Shown piece after piece: positions 19,015-28,760 of a stretch of 64,000 nt of DNA (within the stretch, counting starts at the first letter, position 1; each line of letters begins with the position of its first letter). Source of the DNA: JABJGO01 sp963921245 (lineage in GTDB: Bacteria > Pseudomonadota > Alphaproteobacteria > Rhodospirillales > Casp-alpha2); contig CAWUEY030000001.1 of assembly GCA_963921245.4 (NCBI GenBank), positions 2,294,001 through 2,358,000 on the forward strand, read 5' to 3'. Under the pieces are notes generated by a model, which had not been told where the DNA came from, did not search any database, and saw only the letters and a program-made list of their open reading frames with translations. Made by a program: the position numbers and the translations under genes.

Positions 19015-19761
19015 CTATACTTCATATCCGAGTTTCTCCAGCAGGTCCCCCCATTCATCCAGAAGCCTTTGTTGTTGTTGCGGGGAACACAGATCCTTCC
19101 AGGTTGTTGAATCTCTTCCGCCGACCCAGCGAAAACCATCCTGCGTTTTTGGAAATGCGGCGGCCTGACTGCAGTCTTCCATCACCATCATTTTTTTCAT
19201 CTCATATCGCTCAACAATGGTCTTGATCCGATCTTCCGGGATATCAAATCCGCAGGATGTGAGGACGCGCCGGAGTATCCGTTCGGGGGTCACGACAAGA
19301 TCCTCGTAACAGATGAGACGTTCGAGCGGAACCCGATACAGCCAGCCTGATACGTTCTCGGCCCAGCTGCCAATTTTTTCATCTCTGAAAATGGCACCGT
19401 CCATGAAGTCTGCGAAAAATGAATCAAAGGATTCCGGGGGCGTTGGCGACATTGATTTTGTATATTTATACATGGACGGCAAAACCGCGCGGGCGTCTCT
19501 GTAGCAATAGATCACCGTGGGATAGGTTTCTCGATAGATTGTGTGACTTTTAATGATGCGTGGCCGCGGCACCCTGTCCCATTCCTGAAAATGTGTGAAG
19601 TGGTAATCGGGGGCGTAAAACATCAATCGTTCGAAACTCAGGTCCGGGGGATTGTGGATACACCCGGCCAGCAGGAATCGCAGCCACGTGTTTCCCGACC
19701 GGGGATAGGACGCTAAAAACACGTCATCGGGATAGATTTCCAATGCTGGTTCTTTGTTCAT
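19015..19761 (-). CDS. Sulfotransferase-domain protein
   Basis: 248 residues with the PAPS-binding motifs of sulfotransferase family 1: the 5'-phosphosulfate loop YPRSGNTWLRF near the N-terminus (about residues 20-30) and a 3'-phosphate site region around YCYRDARAVLPSMYKY, with RVLTSCGFDIPEDRI near the C-terminus. It would transfer sulfate from PAPS to an alcohol or amine; the acceptor cannot be read. No sulfation or polysaccharide cluster surrounds it. Confidence 0.87.
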   Translation of the reverse strand: MNKEPALEIYPDDVFLASYPRSGNTWLRFLLAGCIHNPPDLSFERLMFYAPDYHFTHFQEWDRVPRPRIIKSHTIYRETYPTVIYCYRDARAVLPSMYKYTKSMSPTPPESFDSFFADFMDGAIFRDEKIGSWAENVSGWLYRVPLERLICYEDLVVTPERILRRVLTSCGFDIPEDRIKTIVERYEMKKMMVMEDCSQAAAFPKTQDGFRWVGGRDSTTWKDLCSPQQQQRLLDEWGDLLEKLGYEV

Positions 19762-19959
19762 GGCGCGAAGACCACCGCGATTGTTTTGTCGTGAAAGGGC
19801 GATACCGGTGTTCTAATAACGAATTGTGAGGGACAAATCAAAGAACCGGATAGGATTTGATGTGCTTGATGAACATTGTGTCGCACAGTTGACAGCCCGG
19901 CGAAAAATCACTCTATAGCACTTTCATATACCCCAAATGTGACAGACGGAATTCATGTT

Positions 19960-22900
19960 ATGTCCGCGCCAGCAGTAATCAAGAAGTTGCTTGTTGCCAA
20001 CCGCAGTGAAATCGCCATACGCATTATGCGCGCGGCGACCGAGCTCGGTATCCGGACTGTGGCCGTTTATGCCAGGGAAGATCGCCTTGCCTTGCACCGC
20101 TTCAAAGCGGACGAGAGTTATCTGATCGGGAAAGACCTTGGACCGGTCAAAGCCTATCTGGCAATTGATGAAATTATCCGCGTGGCAAAGGCCTGTGGTG
20201 CCGACGGCATTCACCCCGGTTATGGTTTTCTATCCGAAAACCCGGATTTCGTTGATGCCTGTGGTGGGGCGGGAATTAAGTTTGTTGGGCCGGGCTCGAA
20301 CATCATGCGGGCCCTTGGGAACAAAGTCTCTGCTCGAAATCTGGCCAAAGGCGCGGGGGTGCCGGTGATGCCGGCAACGGGCCCCCTACCCGAAGACGAA
20401 ACCGAAATCAGGCGATTGGCGGATAAGGTCGGTTATCCCGTCATGCTGAAGGCGAGTTGGGGCGGCGGCGGACGCGGCATGCGCGTTGTTGAAGATGAAT
20501 CCCGGTTGCTAGAGCAGGTCAGTGCCGGTCGACGCGAAGCGGTAGCGGCCTTTGGCAACGGCGAAGTGTATCTGGAGAAACTGGTCCGTCGAGCGCGGCA
20601 TGTGGAAGCGCAGATTCTCGGTGACTATCACGGCAATCTTGTTCATTTGTTCGAACGCGACTGTACCGTTCAGCGGCGTAACCAGAAGGTTGTCGAGCGG
20701 GCACCGGCGCCCTATCTGGATGATGAGGGGCGAGAAAACCTGTGTCAGGCGGCCCTTCGACTGGCGCGTGAAGCCGGGTACGTCAATGCCGGTACTGTTG
20801 AATTCCTGATGGATGCGGATACTGGGAAGTTCTACTTCATTGAGGTCAACCCGCGTATTCAGGTGGAACACACGGTCACCGAAGAAGTTACCGGCATCGA
20901 TATCGTCAAGGCGCAAATCCTGATTGCACAGGGCGGTCGTATCGGGGATATCGAATCTTCAGGCATTCCGTCTCAGGAAAACATAAAATTGAATGGTCAC
21001 GCCCTTCAATGTCGGGTGACCACTGAAGACCCGGAAGCCAACTTTGTTCCCGACTATGGACGCATTCTCGCCTATCGCGGGGCGACAGGATTTGGCATAC
21101 GTCTGGATGGCGGTACGGCCTATTCCGGGGCGGTAATCACCCGGTACTACGATTCTCTGTTGGAAAAGGTGACGGCATGGGCTTCAACACGTGATGGTGC
21201 TGTTCGTCGTATGGACCGGGCGCTCCGGGAGTTTCGTATCCGTGGTGTTGCCACCAACCTGGTGTTCTTGGAAAACCTGATCAACCATCCGGATTTTGCA
21301 CCGGGGAATATCATAACCCGGTTTATTGACGAGACCCCCGAACTGTTCCATTTCCCGCGCCGGCGAGATCGGGCAACGCGTCTGTTGCGCTATATCGCGG
21401 ATGTGACCGTAAATGGTAACCCGGAGGTTGCCAACCGACCAAAACCACCGGCTCATGCCTTGTTGCCGACCTTGCCGAAAGGATTGCCGCGCGCCGCCGT
21501 CCCGGGAACCAGGCAGAAACTGGATGACCTGGGACCAGAGGGTTTCAGAGACTGGATGTTGGGTGAAGAACGCTTCCTGATCACCGATACAACCATGCGT
21601 GATGCTCACCAGTCTCTACTCGCAACCCGCATGCGATCATATGACATGGTTCGCGCGGCCAATGCCTACGCGCGGGGTTTGCCGCAACTGCTTTCGCTCG
21701 AATGTTGGGGGGGGGTGCGACCTTCGACGTCGCCATGCGGTTCCTGAAAGAAGATCCCTGGGATCGGCTGAAAGATATCCGCGAGCGGGTTCCCAACGTG
21801 CTGCTCCAATGTCTGGTGCGAGGGTCAAACGGCGTTGGATATACCAATTATCCGGACAACGCCGTAAGCTATTTCATTGAGCGGGCAGCCGATGAAGGCA
21901 TGGATATTTTCCGGGTGTTTGATTCGCTAAACTGGGCGGACAGCATGAAGAACTCCATAGAGTCCATTCTCAAATCCGGCAAATTGTGTGAAGCCGCGAT
22001 CTGCTATACCGGAGACCTGTTTGATCCCCGCCGTCCAAAATATAATCTGGACTACTACGTTGCCATGGCGCGGGAGCTGAAAGCGACTGGTACGCACATC
22101 CTGGGAATCAAGGATATGGGTGGTCTGTGTCGTCCAGAAGCCGTGCGTGTGCTGGTGAAAACCCTGAAAGAGGAAACCGGCCTACCTATTCATTTCCATA
22201 CCCATGATACAAGCGGAATTGCTGCATCTTCTGTTCTTGCCGCCGCCGAAGCCGGTGCCGATGCTGGCGACCTTGCCATGGACGCCTTCTCTGGCCTGAC
22301 GTCCCAGCCCAATCTGGGTTCCGTGGCCCTGGCACTTCGGGATATGGGACGCGAAACCGGGCTCGATCCGGAGATCATTCGCGAATTTTCCAATTACTGG
22401 GAAGCGGTTCGCGTTCAGTACACGGCGTTCGAAAGCGACCTGCGCGCCGGTGCATCGGAGGTTTACCTGCACGAAATGCCGGGCGGACAGTTTACAAACC
22501 TGAAAGAACAGGCGCGTGCTCTGGGGCTTGCCGAACGCTGGCATGAGGTTGCCAAAACCTATGCAGATGTAAACCGCATGGTTGGGGACATCGTCAAAGT
22601 GACCCCCAGCTCCAAGGTGGTTGGCGACATGGCCCTTGCCATGGTGTCCAGCGGTGTCTCTGTAGAACAGGTCGAGGACCCGGACCATGATACGGTATTC
22701 CCGGACTCCATGGTCGCCATGCTGCGCGGTGAACTGGGCCAGCCGCCGGGTGGCTGGCCAGAAGCGCTACAGAAAAAAGCCCTCAAAGGCCAAAAACCCA
22801 TTGAAGGGTTGCCCAGCAGCCACGTTCCCCCGGTCGACCTGGATGCGGCACGCAAGGATGCGGAAAGTGCTGCGCAGCGTCAGATCACAGACAACGAACT

Positions 22901-23426
22901 GGCGTCCTGGCTCATGTATCCCACTGTGTTCGCGGATTATGTTGCACACCGGCGCGATTACAGTCGTGTTGATGTGCTGCCCACGCCGGTATTTTTCTAT
23001 GGCATGCAGCCCGACGACGAGATCGCCGTCGATATTGATCCCGGCAAGACCCTGATCATCCGCCTGATGGCGGTGGGTGATCCCGATGAATCCGGCAAAC
23101 GCGAGGTCTTTTTCGAGCTTAACGGCCAACCCCGTATTATCAGGACCGATGATCGCAATCTGGCAACCACAATCCAGGCGGCGGAAAAAGCCAACCCAGA
23201 TATGCCGGGACAGGTTCCGGCCCCCATGCCGGGTGTGGTTTCCACCATCACTGTTTCGGAAGGTCAAAAGGTTGACACCGGTGATGTTCTGATGACCCTG
23301 GAGGCCATGAAGATGGAGACCGCCATTACTGCACCCGTTGCCGGTACCGTGAGGCGGGTTGTGGCTTCCGTGAGCCAGCAGGTGGACGCCAAAGACCTCG
23401 TTGCTGTCATCGCAACAGGTGATTAG
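19960..23426 (+). pseudogene. pyc: Pyruvate carboxylase, reading frame broken at a G9 tract
   Basis: Together the two frames encode a full pyruvate carboxylase of about 1,155 residues, which makes oxaloacetate from pyruvate. The first frame, from ATG 19960, has biotin carboxylase (KLLVANRSEIAIRI, GGGGRGMRVV, FIEVNPRIQVEHTVTE) and the start of the carboxyltransferase domain (DTTMRDAHQSLLATRMR). It ends at 21747 because the run of nine G at 21707-21715 shifts the frame. The second frame (from 21702) resumes at GGATFDVAMRFLKEDPW and ends with the biotinyl domain (LEAMKMET). The family motif LECWGGATF needs seven G, so two bases are extra, or one is missing from a ten-G version. Everything else is intact, which makes a homopolymer read error or a very recent mutation likely. 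Confidence 0.9.
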
Positions 23427-23454
23427 AAAAACGCCGAAAACCGACCGATGAGTC

Positions 23455-23482
23455 TTGACGTGAAAGCGCGCAGGCGTATACT
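23455..23482 (+). promoter_or_regulatory. Sigma-70-type promoter of rpsD
   Basis: TTGACG (23455-23460) and TATACT (23477-23482) are 16 bases apart and lie 166 bases before the rpsD start. The transcript would have a 5' leader of about 155 bases. A leader of this size fits autoregulation by S4, known in other bacteria; no S4-binding pseudoknot was worked out here. Confidence 0.65.
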
Positions 23483-23647
23483 CCGCCGCCAATCCCGAGG
23501 AAGCGGGTTTCTGGAAGGGTTTCCTTGCCAAAAACCACGGCCCGGTCGGACGTGACGAAAAACCGGATAAGGCCTGATCGGGCAATGAGACCCGCGAACG
23601 CGGACGCAATAACAAACCGATTGAACGTGTGAAAGGAGAGGCGCGCC

Positions 23648-24265
23648 ATGTCAAAGCGTCTTGCATCAAAATACAAGATTAACCGTCGCCTTGGTGTGAA
23701 CCTCTGGGGCCGTGCCAAAAGCCCCGTAAACCTTCGTGAATACGGCCCCGGCCAACATGGCCAGCGCCGCGCCAAGAAGCCATCCGACTTCGGTCTGCAA
23801 CTCATGGCGAAGCAGAAACTCAAAGGTTATTACGGCAATATTTCTGAAAAACAGTTTCGCCGCTACTACGCCGAAGCCTCTCGCCGCAAGGGCGATACCT
23901 CCGAAAATCTGATTGGTATTCTGGAAACGCGCCTAGATGCGGTGGTTTACCGCATGAAATTCGTGCCGACGGTGTTTGCTTCGCGTCAGTTCGTCAATCA
24001 CGGTCATGTCAAGGTCAACGGTGTGAAAGTGAACATTCCGTCCTACCGTGTTCGCGAAGGTGATGTCATCGAAGTTCGGGACAAATCCCGTCAGATCGGT
24101 CTGGTTCTGGATGCCATGGAAAGCCCGGAACGCGACGTGCCGGAATACATGACCGTTGATTACAAGAAGATGAGGGGGACCTTTGTAACCGTGCCGAAAC
24201 TGGCCGATGTTCCCTATCCGGTTCAAATGGAACCCAATCTGGTGATCGAGTATTACTCTCGCTGA
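23648..24265 (+). CDS. rpsD: 30S ribosomal protein S4
   Basis: 205 residues, a standard S4: the N-terminal KRLASKYKINRRLGVNLWGR, the conserved YGPGQHGQRR, and the S4 RNA-binding domain (LETRLDAVVYRMKF, then FVNHGHVKVNG). It nucleates assembly of the 30S 5' domain. The gene stands alone rather than in the alpha operon, which is usual for alphaproteobacteria. AAGGAGAGG lies upstream of ATG 23648. Confidence 0.97.
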   Translation: MSKRLASKYKINRRLGVNLWGRAKSPVNLREYGPGQHGQRRAKKPSDFGLQLMAKQKLKGYYGNISEKQFRRYYAEASRRKGDTSENLIGILETRLDAVVYRMKFVPTVFASRQFVNHGHVKVNGVKVNIPSYRVREGDVIEVRDKSRQIGLVLDAMESPERDVPEYMTVDYKKMRGTFVTVPKLADVPYPVQMEPNLVIEYYSR

Positions 24266-24513
24266 TTGTAAACGCCTGCGAAGTACATGCAAAAAGGTTG
24301 GTTGCCAGGGCATCCGGCCTTTATTTACTGCCACGGCGGTCTAAAATACGTCATAATCTCATCGCATTTTGATTTCAGGGTTCGAGGGAGCAAAAATTCT
24401 ATATTCCAATGTTGATTTAGAACTGCCCGCACCCGGAGACCACGATGGGTACAGCGCTAGAGCCTGAGTGGCGGGCTCGTCTCGCTGCAAGAACACAAAC
24501 GAAAGGGAATCCA

Positions 24514-25653
24514 ATGAAAGTCAACGTCAAGGAAGTCAAAGACAGGATATTGAGCGGCGACATGAGCCGCCGCGAGTTTACAAAAACGCTTACGGCGCTG
24601 GGTTTGACCACGGCCATGATGCCGTTAATTCCCGGCAAGGCCAATGCTGCTGGTAAAATCATGTATTTCACCTGGGGCGGATATGATGATCCGGCCTTCT
24701 GGCAGAAATACGAAGCCAAACATGGCGGCGCGCCGGATGTTTCTTTTTTCGCCAGTGAAGATGAAGGTCTTGCCAAGGTTCGTTCCGGTTACAAAGCCAG
24801 TGTCGGCCATCCCTGTTCCGATACGTTCCCGCGTTGGGTGCGGGCCGGTATCACCGAGAGTATGGACATATCCCGATTGCAGTACTGGGATGATCTGTGG
24901 CCCGAACTGTCCAGCCTGACCGATCAGTATGACGCCAACGGCAACGTTCTGTTTGCACCGTTTGACTGGGGCAACTCCTCCGTTGCTTTCCGGACAGATC
25001 TGGCACCGGAATATGTGGGCAACCCCTCCTGGGAAATCCTGTTTGATGAAAAGTATGCCGGTCGGCTGGCGACCTATAACTCACCGGGTGCCGGTGCTGC
25101 GGTGACCGGTTTGATCCTCGGGTTTGATCATGAAGACCTGTTTGCGCCGAGCGACGAACAAATTGCCCAGTTGCGCGCCAAATGGGCGGAACAGCGGCCG
25201 TTACTGCGCTATTATTGGGATGACCAGACGTCTGCCGAACAGGGTCTCGCCTCCGGTGAGCTGGTTGCCGCTTACTCCTGGAACGAAGCACCGGTTCGCC
25301 TGAAACGCCAGGGGCTGCCCGTTGAATACATGAATCCGAAAGAGGGTATTTTGTTCTGGGTGTGCGGTTTGACCAGGTTCGGCAATGGCCACGGTGGTGG
25401 CGATGACGAAGCGATATACGATTTTGTTAACGAAATGATGTCCCCGGAAGTCGGTAAGTACGTCTACGAAGAGTGGGGATACGGTCACTCCAACATGAAA
25501 GCGGCGGAAATGGCTGATCCGGCTATTCTTGAAGAAGTTAACCTGTCCAACCCCGGCGAGATGATGGCCGGCGGTATCTTCTTCCAGGATGTTCCGGATG
25601 ATATTAACGACAAGCTTCAGGCCGCCTGGACGGAAATGCAGGCCGGCCTCTGA
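24514..25653 (+). CDS. Tat-exported ABC-type solute-binding protein (PotD-like), orphan
   Basis: About 379 residues. A twin-arginine signal (MSRREFTKTLTALGL, cut near GKANAA) precedes a spermidine/putrescine-type periplasmic binding fold (IMYFTWGGYDDPAFWQKYEA). The start is ATG 24514 after AAGGGAA; the frame open from 24445 adds only upstream sequence. No permease or ATPase gene is adjacent, and a strong terminator follows at once, so it must share transport subunits encoded elsewhere. The ligand is unknown. Confidence 0.88.
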   Translation: MKVNVKEVKDRILSGDMSRREFTKTLTALGLTTAMMPLIPGKANAAGKIMYFTWGGYDDPAFWQKYEAKHGGAPDVSFFASEDEGLAKVRSGYKASVGHPCSDTFPRWVRAGITESMDISRLQYWDDLWPELSSLTDQYDANGNVLFAPFDWGNSSVAFRTDLAPEYVGNPSWEILFDEKYAGRLATYNSPGAGAAVTGLILGFDHEDLFAPSDEQIAQLRAKWAEQRPLLRYYWDDQTSAEQGLASGELVAAYSWNEAPVRLKRQGLPVEYMNPKEGILFWVCGLTRFGNGHGGGDDEAIYDFVNEMMSPEVGKYVYEEWGYGHSNMKAAEMADPAILEEVNLSNPGEMMAGGIFFQDVPDDINDKLQAAWTEMQAGL

Positions 25654-25674
25654 TCAACCTTAGACAGGTTTCTG

Positions 25675-25706
25675 AAAACGCCTCGTTAAAACACGGGGCG
25701 TTTTTT
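25675..25706 (+). terminator. Strong rho-independent terminator after the orphan binding protein
   Basis: AAAACGCCTCG (25675-25685) pairs with CGGGGCGTTTT (25694-25704), eleven pairs with one wobble, and the T run extends to 25706. It starts 22 bases after the stop codon. Confidence 0.85.
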
Positions 25707-25798
25707 ATTTGTGCGTTTTCTACAAAGATTTCACTGGCACCGGGAATCGAACCGGGATTATGCTTATCCACAGACCAATAGAGACATCGGGTGTCACC

Positions 25799-26695
25799 AT
25801 GCATAATCTACCCTTTGATCAGCCGGGTCAGTTTTACCGCGGCAATCTTCATACCCACTCCACCAACTCCGATGGCCGCCTTCCGTTGCCGGAAGTGGTC
25901 CGGAAGTATCGCGAGGCCGGTTACGATTTTGTTGCCATGACCGAGCACTTCATGCCCGCCTACGACTACCGTATTTCCGATACGCGAGACCTGCGAACGG
26001 ATGATTTCACCACCCTTATCTCCGCTGAACTGCATCAGGGGCACACCTCGGTGGGAGAGCGATGGCATATTCTGGCCGTGGGGCTGCCTGTCGATTTTGA
26101 AAAACCGCATTTGCATGAAACCGCACCGGAGATCGCCCGCCGTGCTGCCGATGCTGGTGCCTTTATCGGTATCGTGCATCCTTCCTGGTACGGTTTGACA
26201 ACCGAGGATGCCAAGACCATCGATTGCGCCCACGCCATCGAGATTTACAACCACGGTTCCCAGGTCGAGGTGGACCGTGGTGAGGATTGGCCGTTTTGCG
26301 ATGCACTGTTGAACGAAGGCTGGCACCTAAACGGCTTCGCTACCGACGATGCTCATCAACTTACCCATGACTGGTTGGGTGGTTGGGTGAATGTGTTGGC
26401 CGATAGTCTTGATCCCGATGCATTGCTGACGTCCCTTAAACAAGGTCGGTTCTATTCATCACAAGGTCCGGAAATTCGTGCCGTCCGGATTGAGGGGGAT
26501 GAAGTTCATATCTCATGCTCTCCGGCAAACCGGGTATCCATTCAAGGTCGCGGTTCGCGTAGTGCCAATTCAATGGGTGTCGGGATGGAAGACGTCACAC
26601 TGCCCATTGATCGGTTTACAGACTCCTGGATGCGGATCACGGTCATTGACGAAAACGAAAAAAAGGCCTGGACCAATCCGATCTGGTTTAACTAG
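25799..26695 (+). CDS. PHP-domain metal-dependent phosphoesterase-like protein
   Basis: 298 residues. The N-terminal YRGNLHTHSTNSDGRLPLPE is the first PHP motif (HTHS, SDG), followed by FVAMTEHF, GIVHPSW and FATDDAHQ, which supply the further metal ligands. This matches CehA/McbA-like PHP hydrolases rather than the DNA-polymerase or histidinol-phosphatase types. The start is ATG 25799, since the frame upstream (from 25709) has no homology and runs through a tRNA-arm-like sequence. The substrate is unknown. The insertion-sequence cluster begins directly after it. Confidence 0.85.
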   Translation: MHNLPFDQPGQFYRGNLHTHSTNSDGRLPLPEVVRKYREAGYDFVAMTEHFMPAYDYRISDTRDLRTDDFTTLISAELHQGHTSVGERWHILAVGLPVDFEKPHLHETAPEIARRAADAGAFIGIVHPSWYGLTTEDAKTIDCAHAIEIYNHGSQVEVDRGEDWPFCDALLNEGWHLNGFATDDAHQLTHDWLGGWVNVLADSLDPDALLTSLKQGRFYSSQGPEIRAVRIEGDEVHISCSPANRVSIQGRGSRSANSMGVGMEDVTLPIDRFTDSWMRITVIDENEKKAWTNPIWFN

Positions 26696-26718
26696 GCTCA
26701 TGACCTATTAATTATTGG

Positions 26719-26773
26719 GTTATGCCTAGCTGAGTGTCTTAAAAAGAGACATAAAGCTAAGCATGGCAATGAA
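26719..26773 (+). mobile_element. Left-end fragment of an IS1595-type element
   Basis: This stretch repeats, with a few mismatches, the left end of the element at 28761 (ATGCCTA-CTGAGTGTCTTAA, then ACATAAAGCTAAGCATGGCAA). It stops after the transposase ATG region. Only about 55 bases remain. The 26696-26803 interval holds nothing else recognisable. Confidence 0.65.
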
Positions 26774-27186
26774 TGAGGGAGGTTTGGGATTACAAAAGGT
26801 CTTGGGGCTGACCCAGATAACGACCTCAGATGACGTTTAACCCACCTCTCGGTGAATGCTCTACATTCACCTGTCGGTCAACGATTGTCTTAATTGCGTT
26901 AATTGATCCGAAGGGTCACTGTTGTTAAAACGCCACTCACATTCCTTCAAATATAGCCCGAATTGGGCCTTCGGGAGACCATTGAAACGGCGCATGTGAC
27001 GCTTCGCCCCCTCTCGGGCCTGCTTGCAGGCCCTGCCGGGCAATGGGGTCAGAAATTCTCGATCCCCCTTCTCGGGCATGTACCATGCCCTGACAGGCAG
27101 CGATTGATGTGATTTCGGTCGTCCACGAAGCGTTCGGAATGGTTGATGCGCAAGTGGTGAAAGTCCGATATATCAAGCGCGTTATA

Positions 27187-28246
27187 GAGCGATTTGCATT
27201 CAATTTGGGTCATATCCGGCAGCTTTGAAATAATTTTGGCATTCCTGTTCTGAGTAGAGAGAGCATATGTCACCGACGGCTTTCCAGAGTTGATCAATCG
27301 TCCTTACCGCTTTTGCTCTGAGATGCGCTTTGAGTTTCGAGAAAGCCATCTCTATGGGGTTGAGATCCGGAGAGTATGGCGGCAGAAACAGCAGCCAGGC
27401 TCCCTTGCTTCGGATGGTCCGTTCCGCTTTCGGGCTTTTGTGGCTGGACAGATTGTCCATGATCACCACATCACCGGGGTTCAGGGTTGGGGCCAATTGT
27501 GTCTCAACCCATGTTTCGAAGATGTCGCGGTTCATCGGGCGATCAATGAGCCATGGTGCTGTCAGTCCTGTTGAACGAAGTCCGGCGATAAAGGTCTGTG
27601 TTTTCCAATGACCAAATGGTGCATGAGCCTTCAGGCGTTTACCTTTCCGACAGCGCCCCCGCAAGCGAACCATCTTTGTGTTTGTGCCGGTTTCATCGAC
27701 AAAGACCAGGCGGTGAGCGGCTTTTGCCATAAGGGGTTGGCGTTTCTTCTTCCAAACCTCACGGGCTTTTGAAACGTCCAACCGTTTCTGTTCCGCCGCC
27801 AGCAACGATTTTTTTATATGTGTATCCCTGACGAATGAACCAGCGGGATACGGAAGACAGATGCACCTTCGTCCCCAAACCCTCAAGTTCTCGACACAGT
27901 TCTGCCATGCCGATGTCAGGCTGCTCCTCAATCCGGCGGATCAGAAAATCACCATGACCATCCAGCTTGGAATAACGCCAGCCGCCATCAGGTTTCGGCG
28001 TGGAAACCCCTTCTCTCGTCCAGTCATCCAGCCAACGGATCACGCAACTGGGAGAAAGCCCAAATTGACGGGCGGCGGACCGCCGAGAGTGACCCGCCTC
28101 AACGTAGCGAATAATTCGTGCACGTAAATCAACTGAATAGGCTTGCCCCATCACGATCCTCCATTCACTGCCTGAAAAAGACAGTGAAGCAGAGATCAAC
28201 TGATTTGAGAATCCCTTAAATGATTCACACTGAATGCAAACCGCTC
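27187..28246 (-). mobile_element. IS630-type insertion sequence, precise boundaries
   Basis: The element is 1,060 bases with 16-base inverted repeats that match at 15 positions: GAGCGATTTGCATTCA at 27187 and GAGCGGTTTGCATTCA read inward from 28246. It is flanked on both sides by TA, the IS630 target. Removing it with one TA restores GGCTATAACG in the IS1595 transposase, exactly as in the uninterrupted copy at 57590. This proves both boundaries and the order of events. Confidence 0.93.
27200..28151 (-). CDS. IS630-family transposase, two frames joined at an A7 run
   Basis: The first frame (from ATG 28151) carries the helix-turn-helix (ARIIRYVEAGHSRRSAARQF, then RWLDDW). The second carries the DDE catalytic core with all three acids: the Asp in VFVDETGTNT, the Asp in VIMDNLSSHKS, and the Glu in YSPDLNPIEMAFSKLK. 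The frames meet at seven A on the coding strand (27809-27815), where YKK continues as SLLAAEQKR. A +1 shift or polymerase slippage at this run would give a full protein of about 317 residues. Several IS630 elements are expressed by programmed frameshifting, so this may be functional rather than broken. Confidence 0.82.
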
Positions 28247-28760
28247 TAGCCTTTCCAGCCGTCGGAACAGCCGATGCTATCGGGCACCACTTTGCGCTCG
28301 ATGATCGGCATCAAGGTGGCCGATGAGGCATCTGGAATGATCTTCGTGTAGACCCTTCCACCCCACTTCAACAGGCCGAAAACCGCGGCTTTTCCCGCAG
28401 AACCCCGCCCGCGCTTGCCTTTGCGCTTGCCGCCGAAGTAACGCGCGTCCACTTCGATCTCGCCGTCAAACAACGCCTCGCTCTCCGCGTCCAGCTCAAG
28501 CACGACGATCTCGCGCAGACGGAGAAAGAAATAGTCCGCCGTCTTGCGGTTCACCCCGCACAGCCTGGCCGCCGTCAGCGCCGTCGAGCCAGACACAAAA
28601 TGCTCCATCAGACGATCTTGCTTATACACACTCAGACGGCTCTTGCCCATAACACCCATTATAACTCCAAATCCGAGCTATCTGAGTCAGCCCCAAATAC
28701 TGGAATCAGGCAAAGCACCACATACACAAATACAACAGCTCAAACCCAACAATTTCCACT

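Larger units (their letters stand above)
26867..28659 (-). pseudogene. IS1595-family transposase (type A, copy 1), split and frameshifted
   Basis: The N-terminal half runs from 28659 to DGWKG at 28249 (helix-turn-helix SVYKQDRLMEHFVSGS, then the catalytic-domain start EIEVDARYFGGKRKGKRGRG). It is cut there by the IS630 element and resumes at 27184 with YNALDISDFHHLRINHSE. It breaks again near 27050, where an insertion of about 35 net bases replaces the expected WSQA codons, and ends in another frame with FGLYLKECEWRFNNSDPSDQ. Comparison with the copy at 57183-57879 makes each break clear. It cannot be functional. Confidence 0.85.
26804..28694 (-). mobile_element. IS1595-type element (type A, copy 1), interrupted by an IS630-type element
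   Basis: The ends are imperfect inverted repeats: GGGGCTGACCCAGATAAC at 26804 and, read from the other side at 28694, GGGGCTGACTCAGATAGC. Without the nested 1,060-base IS630 element and its duplicated TA the unit is about 829 bases. A second copy lies at 57148-57942 and a 3' fragment at 56583. No target duplication is visible at the outer ends. Confidence 0.8.

Noticed and set aside
25727..25755. tRNA-like T-arm on the minus strand (GGTTCGATTCCCGGTGCCA)
   Set aside because: Only seven bases lie between the T loop and the CCA-like end instead of thirteen, the T stem has a mismatch, and no D or anticodon arm is found upstream. It is at best a fragment.
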